DNA from: DAOUKH01 sp965207995
GTDB lineage: Bacteria > Chloroflexota > Dehalococcoidia > SHYB01
Direction: 5' to 3'
NCBI GenBank assembly: GCA_965207995.1
Contig: OZ242299.1
Span: 1,054,001 to 1,118,000 of the forward strand
Length of the DNA: 64,000 bases
The notes under the pieces: model-generated
What the model was told of the DNA's origin: nothing
The model's database searches: none
The model's input: only the letters and a program-made list of their open reading frames with translations
Made by a program: the position numbers and the translations under genes
In this document: positions 25,830 through 34,711 of the stretch, one piece after another
Position numbering within the stretch: the first letter of the stretch is position 1
How the letters are laid out: each line of letters starts with the position of its first letter

Positions 25830-25871
25830 GCCCGACGCCTACGTGCCCTAGGTACGTGCGCTTGATTCTAT

Positions 25872-25902
25872 GGGGGGGGGGGCGCGTGTCTTTTCGCCCC
25901 CC
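25872..25902 (+). promoter_or_regulatory. Leader hairpin with an 11-G tract
   Basis: Eleven consecutive G (25872-25882) pair with six C (25897-25902) to give an 8-base stem (25877-25884 with 25895-25902) in the 5' leader of the ABC binding protein gene. The excess of G lets the stem slip in register. The tract ends 43 bases before the start codon, so length changes would alter the leader, not the reading frame. Confidence 0.45.
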
Positions 25903-25925
25903 GGAATGAGGAGAGAAAGCAGGTC

Positions 25926-27749
25926 ATGCGAAAGAAGCTCTTTACGATCCCGATTGTGCTGCTGGCCGTCGTGTTGGCGGTCGCCGCGTGCGGCGACGCC
26001 GACCCCACCGCGGCCCCGCAGCCTACCCCCGAGCCCCAGGTGGTCGAGGTTGTCGTCACCGCCACGCCCGACCCGGACGCACCGGCGGCGGCGACCGCCG
26101 AACCCGTGGAAGTCGTGGTCACCGCTACCCCTGGGCCGACCCCGACGCCAGCGCCGACTCCCGAGCCCGTAGAGGTCGTCGTAACCGCGACGCCAACCGC
26201 CGCTCCCGCGCCGGTAGCAGCCAACATCGTGGTCACGCTCGACACGCTCGAACGTGAGCTCTGGCTGCACCACTACGGCGGCTCGACGATGTTCAACCCG
26301 CGCCACACGATGAACGAGCAGCTCGCCGTCTGGACGCCCGGGTACACGGAAGCTCAGCTCGCGGAGTCGTGGGAGCTTTCCGGTGACTCCACCGTCCTCA
26401 CGATCAAGCTGCGCGAGAACATCCCGTTCCACGACGGCGATACGCTCGTCGCCGAAGACGTGGTCCGCACCTATTCCCTCATCTACGAAGAGGAAGCGAG
26501 CCACCAGGGCCTACGCACCATCCAGCCGCTCTTCGGCGACACCAAGGAGTCGCTCCTTGAGCACATCCGGGCCGTCGACGACAACACGGTCGAGATGCGG
26601 TCGGAGATTCCCTATGCGCAATGGCTCGAGTCGATCTTCGGCTCGACGAACACGCCGTACCTCGTAGTGAACTCCAGCTACCTCGACGCCGTGGGGGTCG
26701 ACGAAGCCGCGGCGTCGCCGGTGGGCACCGGCCCGTTTGAATTCGACGAGCACAACCGCGGCGAGTCGATTCGCGTCCGGGCCGTCCAAGACCATTGGCG
26801 CCAGACCCCGTCGGTGGCGACCGTCACCTTCCAGATCGTTCCCCAATACGCCACGCAGCTGGCGCTCATCGCCTCGGGGCGGGCCGACATCATGAGCATC
26901 TCGCCCCTCCAGGTGGCGCAGGCTCGGAACGTCGGCGCACAACTGAAGGTCGACGACACCGGCTACAACGTCTGGTACGCCATCCGCGGCCTGATCCAGC
27001 CGGAGCACGATAACTACGACCCCACCGTGCCGTGGGTCGACGGCGACGACCCCGAGTCGGCGGCCAAGGTCCGCCTCGCGCTAAACTTGGCGATCGACCG
27101 CCAGTCGATCATCGACAACCTCTATGGCGGAATCGGGACGCTGAACGGACTCGGCGCCTGCACCTTCCCCGGCCAGACGCACTGGTCCGGCACCTCCGAG
27201 CCTTACCCGTATGACTTGGAGCAGGCGAAGGCGCTCCTGGCCGAGGCCGGGTACGCGGACGGGTTCGACATTTCGATCGCGAACGTCGATCAACCGAGCG
27301 GGCCGGTCGGCCTGGCACTGCATGAAGCCGTCGCCGACTCCTGGCGCCAGTTGGGCCTGAACGTGACCAACGTTCCCGGCGAGTGGACGAACTTCAGGGA
27401 AATCCTGATCAACATCACGGATCCGGAGTTGACCTACTACTGGTACTGCAACGCTAACTACGCCGATCCGATGGGGTACTACAACCTCTTCTACCACAAG
27501 CGCTTCCCGCTCTGGTTCGGCAGCGACGAGATGCAGGTGAGGCTTGACGCCGCCAACGCGGCCCTGCTCCCCGACGAGCGGGCACCCCTCATCACGGCGG
27601 TCAACCAGTACATGTACGACAACCACTACTGGATCCCGATGTTCGTCCTGCCCAAGCTCTACGCAACCTCCGTGCGGGTCGGCGAGTGGCCCTTGATTCC
27701 AGGACACCTGCGAGTCCACAACCTCGAATTCCTGCAGGTCAACCAGTAG
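25926..27749 (+). CDS. ABC transporter substrate-binding lipoprotein, peptide/nickel (SBP_bac_5) family
   Basis: A 607-residue exported binding protein. The signal peptide ends in a lipobox with Cys22 (LAVAACGD). Residues 23-98 are a low-complexity linker with three copies of VEVVVTATP and Pro/Thr runs, which would hold the domain off the membrane. The family 5 fold follows: LAESWELSGDSTVLTIKLR, PFHDGDTLVAEDVV, GTGPFEFDEHN and VRLALNLAIDRQSIIDNLYGG. It would feed the permeases at 31047 and 31977, which are in the same direction. There is no ATPase gene in that run. A ribosome-binding site is not strong. Confidence 0.93.
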   Translation: MRKKLFTIPIVLLAVVLAVAACGDADPTAAPQPTPEPQVVEVVVTATPDPDAPAAATAEPVEVVVTATPGPTPTPAPTPEPVEVVVTATPTAAPAPVAANIVVTLDTLERELWLHHYGGSTMFNPRHTMNEQLAVWTPGYTEAQLAESWELSGDSTVLTIKLRENIPFHDGDTLVAEDVVRTYSLIYEEEASHQGLRTIQPLFGDTKESLLEHIRAVDDNTVEMRSEIPYAQWLESIFGSTNTPYLVVNSSYLDAVGVDEAAASPVGTGPFEFDEHNRGESIRVRAVQDHWRQTPSVATVTFQIVPQYATQLALIASGRADIMSISPLQVAQARNVGAQLKVDDTGYNVWYAIRGLIQPEHDNYDPTVPWVDGDDPESAAKVRLALNLAIDRQSIIDNLYGGIGTLNGLGACTFPGQTHWSGTSEPYPYDLEQAKALLAEAGYADGFDISIANVDQPSGPVGLALHEAVADSWRQLGLNVTNVPGEWTNFREILINITDPELTYYWYCNANYADPMGYYNLFYHKRFPLWFGSDEMQVRLDAANAALLPDERAPLITAVNQYMYDNHYWIPMFVLPKLYATSVRVGEWPLIPGHLRVHNLEFLQVNQ

Positions 27750-27785
27750 AGGCCACCACCGGCAACAGGCTGCGATACATTGGAG

Positions 27786-29024
27786 ATGCAAACGGAACGC
27801 CCCCGCGCGCGGGGGCGTTCCGGCATCTCTAGAGGTCCGCTCGCGGGCACCCGCGTCCTCGACCTGACGGGGCCGCCCGGTCAGCTGTGCGTCAAGATGC
27901 TGGCCGACGCCGGCGCCGACGTCATTAGCGTCGAGCCTCCCGGCGGCTCTCCCGCAAGGTCGCGTCCGCCGTTCATCGACGGCCTTTCCGGCCCGGACTC
28001 AAGCCTCTACTTCCTGCACTACAACGGGAACAAGCGGAGCATAACGTTGAACTTGGCCGCACCCGGCGGTCAGTACTTGTTCCGCCGCCTGATCCGCACC
28101 GTCGACGTCCTGGTGGAGACTCTGCCCCCCGGCTACCTCGACGACCTCGGGTTGACCCACGAGTCGCTCCGCGGGGAGAACCCGGGCCTCGTCCACACCA
28201 GCATCACGCACTTCGGCAGGTTGGGACCCTACACCGACTACCAGGGCAGCGACATGGTCTGCTTCGCCCTCGGCGGCGTCATGTCGCAGGCCGGCGAGCC
28301 GGGGTCGCCGCCCATCACGGCGCCCGGTGAGCTTGCCTACGCGCTGGCCGGCTCCTACGCCGCCGTCGGGACCAACGTGGCGCTCTTTCGGAGCCTCATG
28401 TCGGGGCGCGGCCAGATGGTCGAAGTCGCCGTCCACGAGGCCGCCGTCCACGTGGCGGGATACGCCGTCCCGATCTTCAGCGCCACGGGCCGGAAACCCT
28501 TCCGCCAGAGCTGGAAGCAGCGCCTCTTCGACCTCTACGACGTCTATCCCTGCCGCGACGGCTACGCCCGCATCTTCATCATGCCCAGGAAGCACTGGCG
28601 CTCGCTGCTCGACTGGCTGGGAAACCCGGACGACCTCGGCTCCGAGCTCTTCGAAGACCAGCAGCTCCGGTGGGAGAACAGCGAGCTCATCGATCCCTTC
28701 GTGGAGGGTCTGACGAGGCGCTACGACAAGGTCGACCTCTTTGAGGAAGGCCAGCGCCGGGGTATCACCGTCTCCCCGCTCAACACGCCGCGCGAGTTCG
28801 TCGAGAACGAGCAGACCGAAGCTCGAGGACTGTTCCGCAAGACGACGCATCGGGAGATCGGCGAGTACCGCCAGATGGGCTCCATGCACCGCTACAGCGG
28901 ACTGCCGGACCCGGCTCCCGCTCCCGCCCCCACCCCGGGCGAGCACAACCGCGAGGTCTATTGCGAAGAGCTCGGCCTGATGGCGACCGACCTCCCAAAG
29001 CTCGAAGAGGCCGGCGTGATATGA
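27786..29024 (+). CDS. CaiB/BaiF family III CoA-transferase lacking the catalytic Asp
   Basis: A 412-residue family member: GPLAGTRVLDLTGPPGQLCV, ADAGADVISVEPPGGSPARS and YPCRDGYARIFIMPRKHW. At the catalytic Asp position, counted back from SGRGQMVEVA, the sequence reads GELAYALAGSY, so there is no Asp. It overlaps by 4 bases the next family III gene, which does have it. The start is unclear: ATG 27786 or TTG 27780, both right before a 30-base palindrome that falls in the first codons; no later start codon exists before the conserved region. It follows the binding protein gene by 36 bases. Confidence 0.86.
   Translation: MQTERPRARGRSGISRGPLAGTRVLDLTGPPGQLCVKMLADAGADVISVEPPGGSPARSRPPFIDGLSGPDSSLYFLHYNGNKRSITLNLAAPGGQYLFRRLIRTVDVLVETLPPGYLDDLGLTHESLRGENPGLVHTSITHFGRLGPYTDYQGSDMVCFALGGVMSQAGEPGSPPITAPGELAYALAGSYAAVGTNVALFRSLMSGRGQMVEVAVHEAAVHVAGYAVPIFSATGRKPFRQSWKQRLFDLYDVYPCRDGYARIFIMPRKHWRSLLDWLGNPDDLGSELFEDQQLRWENSELIDPFVEGLTRRYDKVDLFEEGQRRGITVSPLNTPREFVENEQTEARGLFRKTTHREIGEYRQMGSMHRYSGLPDPAPAPAPTPGEHNREVYCEELGLMATDLPKLEEAGVI
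27793..27822 (+). terminator. 30-base perfect palindrome, possible terminator or attenuator
   Basis: A perfect palindrome with 12-base arms (CGGAACGCCCCC and its complement) around GCGCGC, 43 bases after the binding protein stop. No run of T follows. It lies over the first codons of the next CoA-transferase gene, so it could both weaken read-through and hide that gene's start. Confidence 0.5.
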
Positions 29025-30214
29025 GTACGACGGCTGATCGTTCTCTAGAAACCGAGCGCCCGCTGGAGGGCATCCGGGTGCTCTCGTTCACCGCCGGCGC
29101 GGCGGGCCCGACGTGCGCGAGCTGCCTCGCCTTCTTCGGCGCCGAGGTGCTGCACATCGAGTCCCGGATGCGCCCCGACGGCCACCGCGGCGGCCACAAC
29201 CCCGATGCTTGGAACAAGACCCCCACCTTCATCAAGCTGCACCGCAACCAGAAGAGCGTCACCATCAATTTGCGGGAAGCGGAGGGCGTCGCGCTCGCCA
29301 GAGACCTCGTCCGGATCAGCGACGTCGTCGTCGAGAACTTCTCCCTCGGCGTCCTCGCCAATTGGGGCCTCGGCTACGACGACCTTCGGCGCATCAGGCC
29401 GGACGTCGTGGCCGTCGGCCTCCGCGGCTTCGGCTCCACCGGCCCCTACGCCGGGTTCGCCAGCTATGGCCCCAACCTCGGCGCTTTTCTGGGGAACTCG
29501 TATCTGTGGAACTACCCCGGCGGCGGCACGCCGACGGCCGAGGCCCGCGTCCAGCACCCCGACTTCATGTCGGGAGTCTGCGCCGCATTCGCCGTGATGT
29601 CGGCGCTCATTCACCGGGCCCGCACCGGAGAGGGGCAGTGGATCGACGCCGGCGAGATCGACGTCGGCGCCCAGCCCCTCGGCCCCATCTACCTCGACTA
29701 TCTCGTCAACGGCGCGGAGGCCCGCCCACAAGGGAACCGGACCGCATGGGCCCGGCACTCAGGCGTTTACCCCTGCCGCGGAGACGACCAATGGTGCGCT
29801 ATCTCGGCAGAGACGGACGAGCAGATGGAACGGCTCATTGAGAGCATTGAGGGCGACCCTGAGAGCGCGGAGCAGCTCGACGAGCAGATCGAAGCCTGGA
29901 CGCGCGCCCGTACCAAGTTCGAGGTCATGGAACACCTCCAAGCGCGGGGCGTTCCAGCGGCGGCCGTCCAGGATGTCGAGGAAGTGCTCGCCGACCCGCA
30001 CCTGCGGGCGCGGGGCTTCTTCGTCGGGCTCGAAGAGCCCGAAATGGGACTCGTCGAGGCCGAGGACTTTCCGGTCCAACTCTCAGATACCCCAGGGTGC
30101 TACGATGAGCACGCCCCGCTGCTGGGCCAGCACACCGAGGAGGTCTGCGTCGCCCACCTCGGCATGGACCCCGGCGAGGTAACCAGACTCATGACGGAAC
30201 GGAAGCTGTACTAG
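29021..30214 (+). CDS. CaiB/BaiF family III CoA-transferase
   Basis: A 397-residue family member; the start at ATG 29021 overlaps the previous stop (ATGA), whereas the longer frame from 28961 has no family likeness in its first part. LEGIRVLSFTAGAAGPTCAS, FFGAEVLHIESRMRPDG and HSGVYPCRGDDQWCAISAE are visible. The catalytic Asp is at VQHPDFMSGVCAAF, 21 residues before TGEGQWIDAGE. Together with the Asp-less gene before it, it may form a two-gene, heteromeric CoA-transferase. Confidence 0.91.
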   Translation: MSTTADRSLETERPLEGIRVLSFTAGAAGPTCASCLAFFGAEVLHIESRMRPDGHRGGHNPDAWNKTPTFIKLHRNQKSVTINLREAEGVALARDLVRISDVVVENFSLGVLANWGLGYDDLRRIRPDVVAVGLRGFGSTGPYAGFASYGPNLGAFLGNSYLWNYPGGGTPTAEARVQHPDFMSGVCAAFAVMSALIHRARTGEGQWIDAGEIDVGAQPLGPIYLDYLVNGAEARPQGNRTAWARHSGVYPCRGDDQWCAISAETDEQMERLIESIEGDPESAEQLDEQIEAWTRARTKFEVMEHLQARGVPAAAVQDVEEVLADPHLRARGFFVGLEEPEMGLVEAEDFPVQLSDTPGCYDEHAPLLGQHTEEVCVAHLGMDPGEVTRLMTERKLY

Positions 30215-30236
30215 CCGGCGGGCCCGGAGTGACGAT

Positions 30237-31037
30237 ATGAGCGAATCCCCCGTGCTCTACGAGAAGGCCGACCACGTGGTTACGATCACGATGAACCGGC
30301 CGGAGAAGAAGAACGCCATCAACATGGCGATGCGCGAGCGGCTGCTGGAGGCCTGGGCCACCTTCCGGGACGACGACGACGCCTGGGTGGCAATCCTGAC
30401 CGGCACCGGCGACGCCTTTTCCTCCGGCGGCGACCTCAAGGAGAACCTCGACAAGGCCGAAGGCCGGATGCGCGAACCCTGGCCCAGCGGGCGCGCGGTC
30501 AAAGCCCCCAGCGTCTATAGCGACTTCGTCTGGGAAGAAGGCGTCTACAAGCCCGTCATCGCCGCGGTCAACGGCTATGCGGGCGGGGGCGGCTTCGCGA
30601 TGGCCTTGGGCTCCGACATCCGCATCGCCTCCGACAACGCCACCTTCGGCTGCGCCGCGGTTCGCTGGTCGCACATGGCGGGCGGACAGGCCCACATGCT
30701 GCCGCGCGTCGTGCCCTTGGGCTGGGCCTTCTGGCTCCTCTACACCGGCCAGATGATCGACGCCGCCCAGGCGCTCAGCATCGGTCTCGTGCAACAGGTG
30801 ACCTCGCGGGACGACCTCTTGCCCGCGGCGAGGAGCCTCGCCAGCGTCATCTGCGTCAACGGGCCTCTCGTCGCCCAATATCACAAGGAATTCATCTACA
30901 AGAGCATGGACCAGCCCCTCAGCTCCGCCCGGTTCATGGAGCGCGTCCTCTACGAGCAGCTCCGCGGCAGGCCGGACTACAACGAGGGGACCAGGGCCTT
31001 CCTGCAGAAACGTCCGCCCGACTACGGCGGCAGTTAG
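30237..31037 (+). CDS. Enoyl-CoA hydratase/isomerase-family (crotonase) protein
   Basis: A 266-residue crotonase-fold protein with TITMNRPEKKNAINMAMRE, GDAFSSGGDLKENLDK and NGYAGGGGFAMALGSDIRIA, both oxyanion-hole segments in normal form. The usual Glu of hydratases is replaced in FGCAAVRWSHMAGG, so it may be an isomerase, hydrolase or decarboxylase of acyl-CoAs. It sits between the CoA-transferase pair and the ABC permeases, in the same direction with short gaps. Confidence 0.9.
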   Translation: MSESPVLYEKADHVVTITMNRPEKKNAINMAMRERLLEAWATFRDDDDAWVAILTGTGDAFSSGGDLKENLDKAEGRMREPWPSGRAVKAPSVYSDFVWEEGVYKPVIAAVNGYAGGGGFAMALGSDIRIASDNATFGCAAVRWSHMAGGQAHMLPRVVPLGWAFWLLYTGQMIDAAQALSIGLVQQVTSRDDLLPAARSLASVICVNGPLVAQYHKEFIYKSMDQPLSSARFMERVLYEQLRGRPDYNEGTRAFLQKRPPDYGGS

Positions 31038-31046
31038 GGCGCTACT

Positions 31047-31964
31047 TTGGGCAAGTTCATAGGCGGACGGCTGCTCCAATCGATAGTCGCCCTGTGGGTG
31101 ATCACACTCGCCGTCTTCATCTTGGTCCGCCAGGCGGGCGACCCCATCACAAGCCTTCTCCCGCTGAATGCGCTGCCCGAGCAGCGCGAGGCGCTTCGAG
31201 AGAGAATCGGCTTGGACAAGTCCTACGTCGAGCAGTACTTCATCTATATGGGAGACCTGCTCCAAGCCGACTTCGGCGAGTCCAGATTTCTGAGGCAGGA
31301 CGCATTGGATACGGCGTTGAGCAAGTTCCCCGCGACCTTGGAACTTGCCGGATTCAGCATGTTAGTCCTTTTGATTATCGCCGTGCCGGCTGGGGTCTAT
31401 TCCGCCATGAATCGAGGGACGATAGGCGACCTTGTCGTGCGGTTTATCGCGGTCCTCGGGAACGCCTTCCCCTCGTTTTGGCTGGGGATCGTGTTCATTC
31501 TGGTGTTCGCCGTCTGGCTCAACTGGCTGCCGCCGGCAGGGAGGGGAGAGCCGGAAAACCTCGTCCTCCCCGTACTCACCCTGTCGTGGTTCCTCGCCGG
31601 CGGGCTCATGCGCGTGGTGCGGTCCAGCATGTTGGAAGTCATGGGGCGGGACTACGTCCGAACGGCCCGCGCCAAGGGCCTGTCGGACCGGTCGATCACG
31701 TGGCGCCACGTCTTCCGCAACGCCCTCCTCCCCATCACCACCTATGGCGGCATCCTGTTCCTGAATATGCTGACCGGCACGATCATCGTCGAGACCGTCT
31801 TCGGCTGGCCGGGCATGGGGCGAGAGGTCATCACCTCGGTGACCCGGGCGGACTACCCGATGGTGCAGACCATCACCCTGCTGCTGGGGTTCATCTATGT
31901 CTTTGGAAACTTCTTCATCGACATCGCCTACTTCTATATCGATCCGCGGCTGCGCAGGGCCTGA
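31047..31964 (+). CDS. ABC transporter permease, DppB/OppB type
   Basis: A 305-residue inner-membrane protein with about six membrane segments. The N-terminal helix LLQSIVALWVITLAVFILVR is typical of DppB-type permeases. The EAA loop that contacts the ATPase is seen at YVRTARAKGLSDRSITWRHV, and the family end at GRDYPM-like 'TRADYPMVQTITLLLG'. The start is a TTG at 31047, without a clear ribosome-binding site, 9 bases after the crotonase stop. With the next gene it makes the channel of a peptide-type importer. Confidence 0.94.
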   Translation: MGKFIGGRLLQSIVALWVITLAVFILVRQAGDPITSLLPLNALPEQREALRERIGLDKSYVEQYFIYMGDLLQADFGESRFLRQDALDTALSKFPATLELAGFSMLVLLIIAVPAGVYSAMNRGTIGDLVVRFIAVLGNAFPSFWLGIVFILVFAVWLNWLPPAGRGEPENLVLPVLTLSWFLAGGLMRVVRSSMLEVMGRDYVRTARAKGLSDRSITWRHVFRNALLPITTYGGILFLNMLTGTIIVETVFGWPGMGREVITSVTRADYPMVQTITLLLGFIYVFGNFFIDIAYFYIDPRLRRA

Positions 31965-31976
31965 CTTGGGGAACCG

Positions 31977-32867
31977 ATGACGGCGGCGCAAGCGGCTTCT
32001 TTGGAACGGCCCTCGGGATGGGACCGGACGCGCAGGATCGCGCGTTGGTGCCAGACCTGGTGGGCCGCCGTCCTCATCGCGGCGCTGGCGGTTGTCGCCA
32101 TCTTCGCCCCCCTCATCGCCACCCACGACCCCATCACCAACGCCCTTCCCGAAGCGCTGCGGGCGCCCTGGGGAATCGAAGGCGGCGGCTCCGACCACCT
32201 CCTCGGCACCGACCAGAACGGGCGGGACCTGTTCAGCCGCATCGTGTACGGCTCGCGGATCACACTCGGCGTCGCGCTGCTCACTATCAGCTTGAGTGCC
32301 GTACTTGGCAGCCTGTTGGGGCTCTTGGCCGGCTACCGGGGCGGGCTCACCGATACGGTCATCATGCGGTTTGCCGACGTCCTGCTCTCGCTGCCGATCT
32401 TCCTGCTGGCAATCGTGGTCGCCGCGGCGCTGGGACCCAGCCTCGAGAACGTCATCGGCATCATCGCGATCTTGCTCTGGCCCTATTTCACGCGGCAGAT
32501 ACGCGGTGAGACCCTGGCGCTCAGGAATCTCGAATACGTCGAGGCGTCGCGCGCACTGGGCGCCTCGGACCTAAGGATCATGCTCCGGCACCTCCTCCCC
32601 AACCTCGTGCCCAGCATCATCGTCTTCGCGACGCTGCAGGCGAACCTCGTGATTGTGGCCGAAGCCTCGCTGAGCTTCCTGGGCGTCGGCGTGCCGCCGC
32701 CCGCGGTCAGCTGGGGACGCATGGTCTCCGAGGGCATCGACTTCGTGTACATCGCCTGGTGGGTGGCGGCGATCCCCGGCATCGCGATCTCGTTCGTCGT
32801 TCTGAGCGTCGCCTTCCTCGGCGACACCATGCGGGACCGGCTCGACCCAACCCTCCGGAACCGCTAG
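31977..32867 (+). CDS. ABC transporter permease, DppC/OppC type
   Basis: A 296-residue inner-membrane protein. The DppC-type pattern is clear: HLLGTDQNGRDLFSRIVYGS after the first membrane helix, then ISLSAVLGSLLGLLAGYRGG, the EAA loop at YVEASRALGASDLRIMLRH, and SWGRMVSEG near the end. It pairs with the DppB-type permease 12 bases upstream. The ATPases of this system are not in the run; those at 43624-45586 could serve it. Confidence 0.95.
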   Translation: MTAAQAASLERPSGWDRTRRIARWCQTWWAAVLIAALAVVAIFAPLIATHDPITNALPEALRAPWGIEGGGSDHLLGTDQNGRDLFSRIVYGSRITLGVALLTISLSAVLGSLLGLLAGYRGGLTDTVIMRFADVLLSLPIFLLAIVVAAALGPSLENVIGIIAILLWPYFTRQIRGETLALRNLEYVEASRALGASDLRIMLRHLLPNLVPSIIVFATLQANLVIVAEASLSFLGVGVPPPAVSWGRMVSEGIDFVYIAWWVAAIPGIAISFVVLSVAFLGDTMRDRLDPTLRNR

Positions 32868-32898
32868 CCCCGACTTGAATCCCTGAGAGGTGAGAACA

Positions 32899-33699
32899 AT
32901 GGCTGAAGAAGACGTGCTGCTGATTGACAAAGTCGAAGACGGAAAAATCTGGGTGCTGACCATGAACCGCCCCCACCGCCTCAACGCCGTCGGCGGCGGG
33001 ATGATGGGCAAGATGACGGAGACGTGGAAGGAGTTCCGCGACGACCCCGAGGCCCGCGTCGCCATCCTCACGGCGACCGGGCGGGCATTCTCGGCGGGCA
33101 TCGACCTGAAGGAAGCCGCCGAGAACGAGGAGAGGCGCCAGCGCGGCGAGGACGTGCCCCCGCCCGACGAGCGGTGGATCCCGCTCAGCGAGCGGTTCGA
33201 GCTGTGGAAGCCGACCATCGCCGCGGTCAACGGCATCGCCGTGGCCGGCGGGTTCATGTACGCCCTCCAATGCGACATCCGCATCGCCGCCGAGGGCGCG
33301 GAATTTGGCGTGCCCGAGGTACGCTGGAACCGCGCCGGCGGACAGTGGATGACCTGCCTCACCCGCGTCATCGGCCTCGGCCACGCGCTCGAGCTCTGCC
33401 TCTGGGGCGACGGGCGCATCAGCGCCCAGCGCGCCTACGAGATCGGCTTCGTCAACAAGGTCGTGCCGCAGGAGCAGCTGATGGACGAGGCCATGGCCTG
33501 GGCCCGGCGCATGTTAAAACTCGCGCCGCGGGCCGCCTCCAACATCAAGGAGTGCATCTACCGCGGATACTACCTCTCGCCCCTGGACGGCGAGGCCCTC
33601 GGCAAGGCCATCGAGCAAAACCTCGAAGGCATGGAAGACAGCGTCGAGGGACCGAAGGCCTTCGCCGAGAAGCGCGACCCGGTCTTCAAGAACCGGTAA
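32899..33699 (+). CDS. Enoyl-CoA hydratase/isomerase-family (crotonase) protein
   Basis: A 266-residue crotonase-fold protein. ATG 32899 is preferred over the GTG at 32890 because GAGAGGTGAG lies in front of it. LTMNRPHRLNAVGGGMMG, GRAFSAGIDLKEAAEN and NGIAVAGGFMYALQCDIRIA form the core. Unlike most crotonases in this window it keeps a Glu at the hydratase position (FGVPEVRWNRAGG), so a hydratase or isomerase reaction is plausible. It comes between the permease genes and an esterase gene. Confidence 0.91.
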   Translation: MAEEDVLLIDKVEDGKIWVLTMNRPHRLNAVGGGMMGKMTETWKEFRDDPEARVAILTATGRAFSAGIDLKEAAENEERRQRGEDVPPPDERWIPLSERFELWKPTIAAVNGIAVAGGFMYALQCDIRIAAEGAEFGVPEVRWNRAGGQWMTCLTRVIGLGHALELCLWGDGRISAQRAYEIGFVNKVVPQEQLMDEAMAWARRMLKLAPRAASNIKECIYRGYYLSPLDGEALGKAIEQNLEGMEDSVEGPKAFAEKRDPVFKNR

Positions 33700-33706
33700 C
33701 GGCTCG

Positions 33707-34630
33707 ATGCCTATCGACCCACAGGCCCAAGCCGCGGAAGACGCCTGGGACGCCCTCGGCATCCCGCCGCTCGAGACGCTGCCGCCCGCCGAGGCGCGCG
33801 CCCGGTTCGAGGCGCTGCCGGCGCTCGAAGGGCCGCCCGTGGGACGCGTCGAGGACCGGATGGCCCCGGGGCCGGACGGCGACGTCCCCGTCCGCGTCTA
33901 TTGGCCCGAAGGCGAAGGCCCCCGGCCCGCGTTCATGTACTTCCACGGCGGCGGCTGGGTCGTCGGCTCCGTCGCCAACCAGGACGGCACCGTCCGCCAC
34001 CTCGTGCGGGAGTCCGGCTGCGTCGGTGTCTCGGTCGAGTACCGCATGGCGCCGGAGCACCGCTTCCCCACGGCCGCCGAGGACTGCTACACGGCCACGA
34101 AATGGGCCGCCGACAACGCGGCGGCGCTCGGCGTACGTCCAGGCAGGCTCGCGGTGCTGGGCGTGAGCTCGGGCGGCAACCTCGCCGCGGCGGTCGCGCT
34201 CATGGCCCGCGACCGCGCCACGCCGGACCTCGCCCTGCAAACGCTCGTCGTGCCCGTCCTGGCCCGCGACTTCACCACGGCGTCGTATCTCGAAAAGGCC
34301 GACGGCCCCGGCCTCACCCGACGGCGGATGCAGTGGTACTGGGACCTCTATCTGCGTGACGAATCCGACGCCGCCAATCCCTACGCCTCCCCGGCGGCGG
34401 CGGAGAGTCTCGCCGGCCTGCCTCCGGCCCTCGTGCTCACCGCCGAGTACGACGTCCTGCGCGACGAGGGGCGGCAATACGCCAAGCGCCTTCAGGAGGC
34501 GGGAGTCTCGACGACCCATCTCGACTACGCGGGAATGACCCACCTCTTCTTCAACCGCTGGAACGCCATCGACCGCGCCCGAGAGGCCATCGCGATCGTC
34601 GGCGCCGAGCTCGCCCAGCGCCTCGCCTGA
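33707..34630 (+). CDS. Alpha/beta hydrolase, hormone-sensitive lipase (HGGG) family
   Basis: A 307-residue carboxylesterase-like protein. The oxyanion-hole motif is YFHGGGWVVGS, the nucleophile elbow is GVSSGGNLAAAV (family usual GDSAGG), the acid is Asp in LTAEYDVLRDEG, and the His is in GMTHLFF near the C-terminus. It has no signal peptide, so it acts in the cytoplasm, on small esters or lactones. It starts 7 bases after the crotonase gene and is likely in the same transcript. Confidence 0.92.
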   Translation: MPIDPQAQAAEDAWDALGIPPLETLPPAEARARFEALPALEGPPVGRVEDRMAPGPDGDVPVRVYWPEGEGPRPAFMYFHGGGWVVGSVANQDGTVRHLVRESGCVGVSVEYRMAPEHRFPTAAEDCYTATKWAADNAAALGVRPGRLAVLGVSSGGNLAAAVALMARDRATPDLALQTLVVPVLARDFTTASYLEKADGPGLTRRRMQWYWDLYLRDESDAANPYASPAAAESLAGLPPALVLTAEYDVLRDEGRQYAKRLQEAGVSTTHLDYAGMTHLFFNRWNAIDRAREAIAIVGAELAQRLA

Positions 34631-34711
34631 CCGGGCCCGGCTTCGCTTGCCGTCGGTTGCCGTTCCGTACAGAATAGGCCGCGTCTCGGCGTCCCTTAAG
34701 GAGCGTTCACC

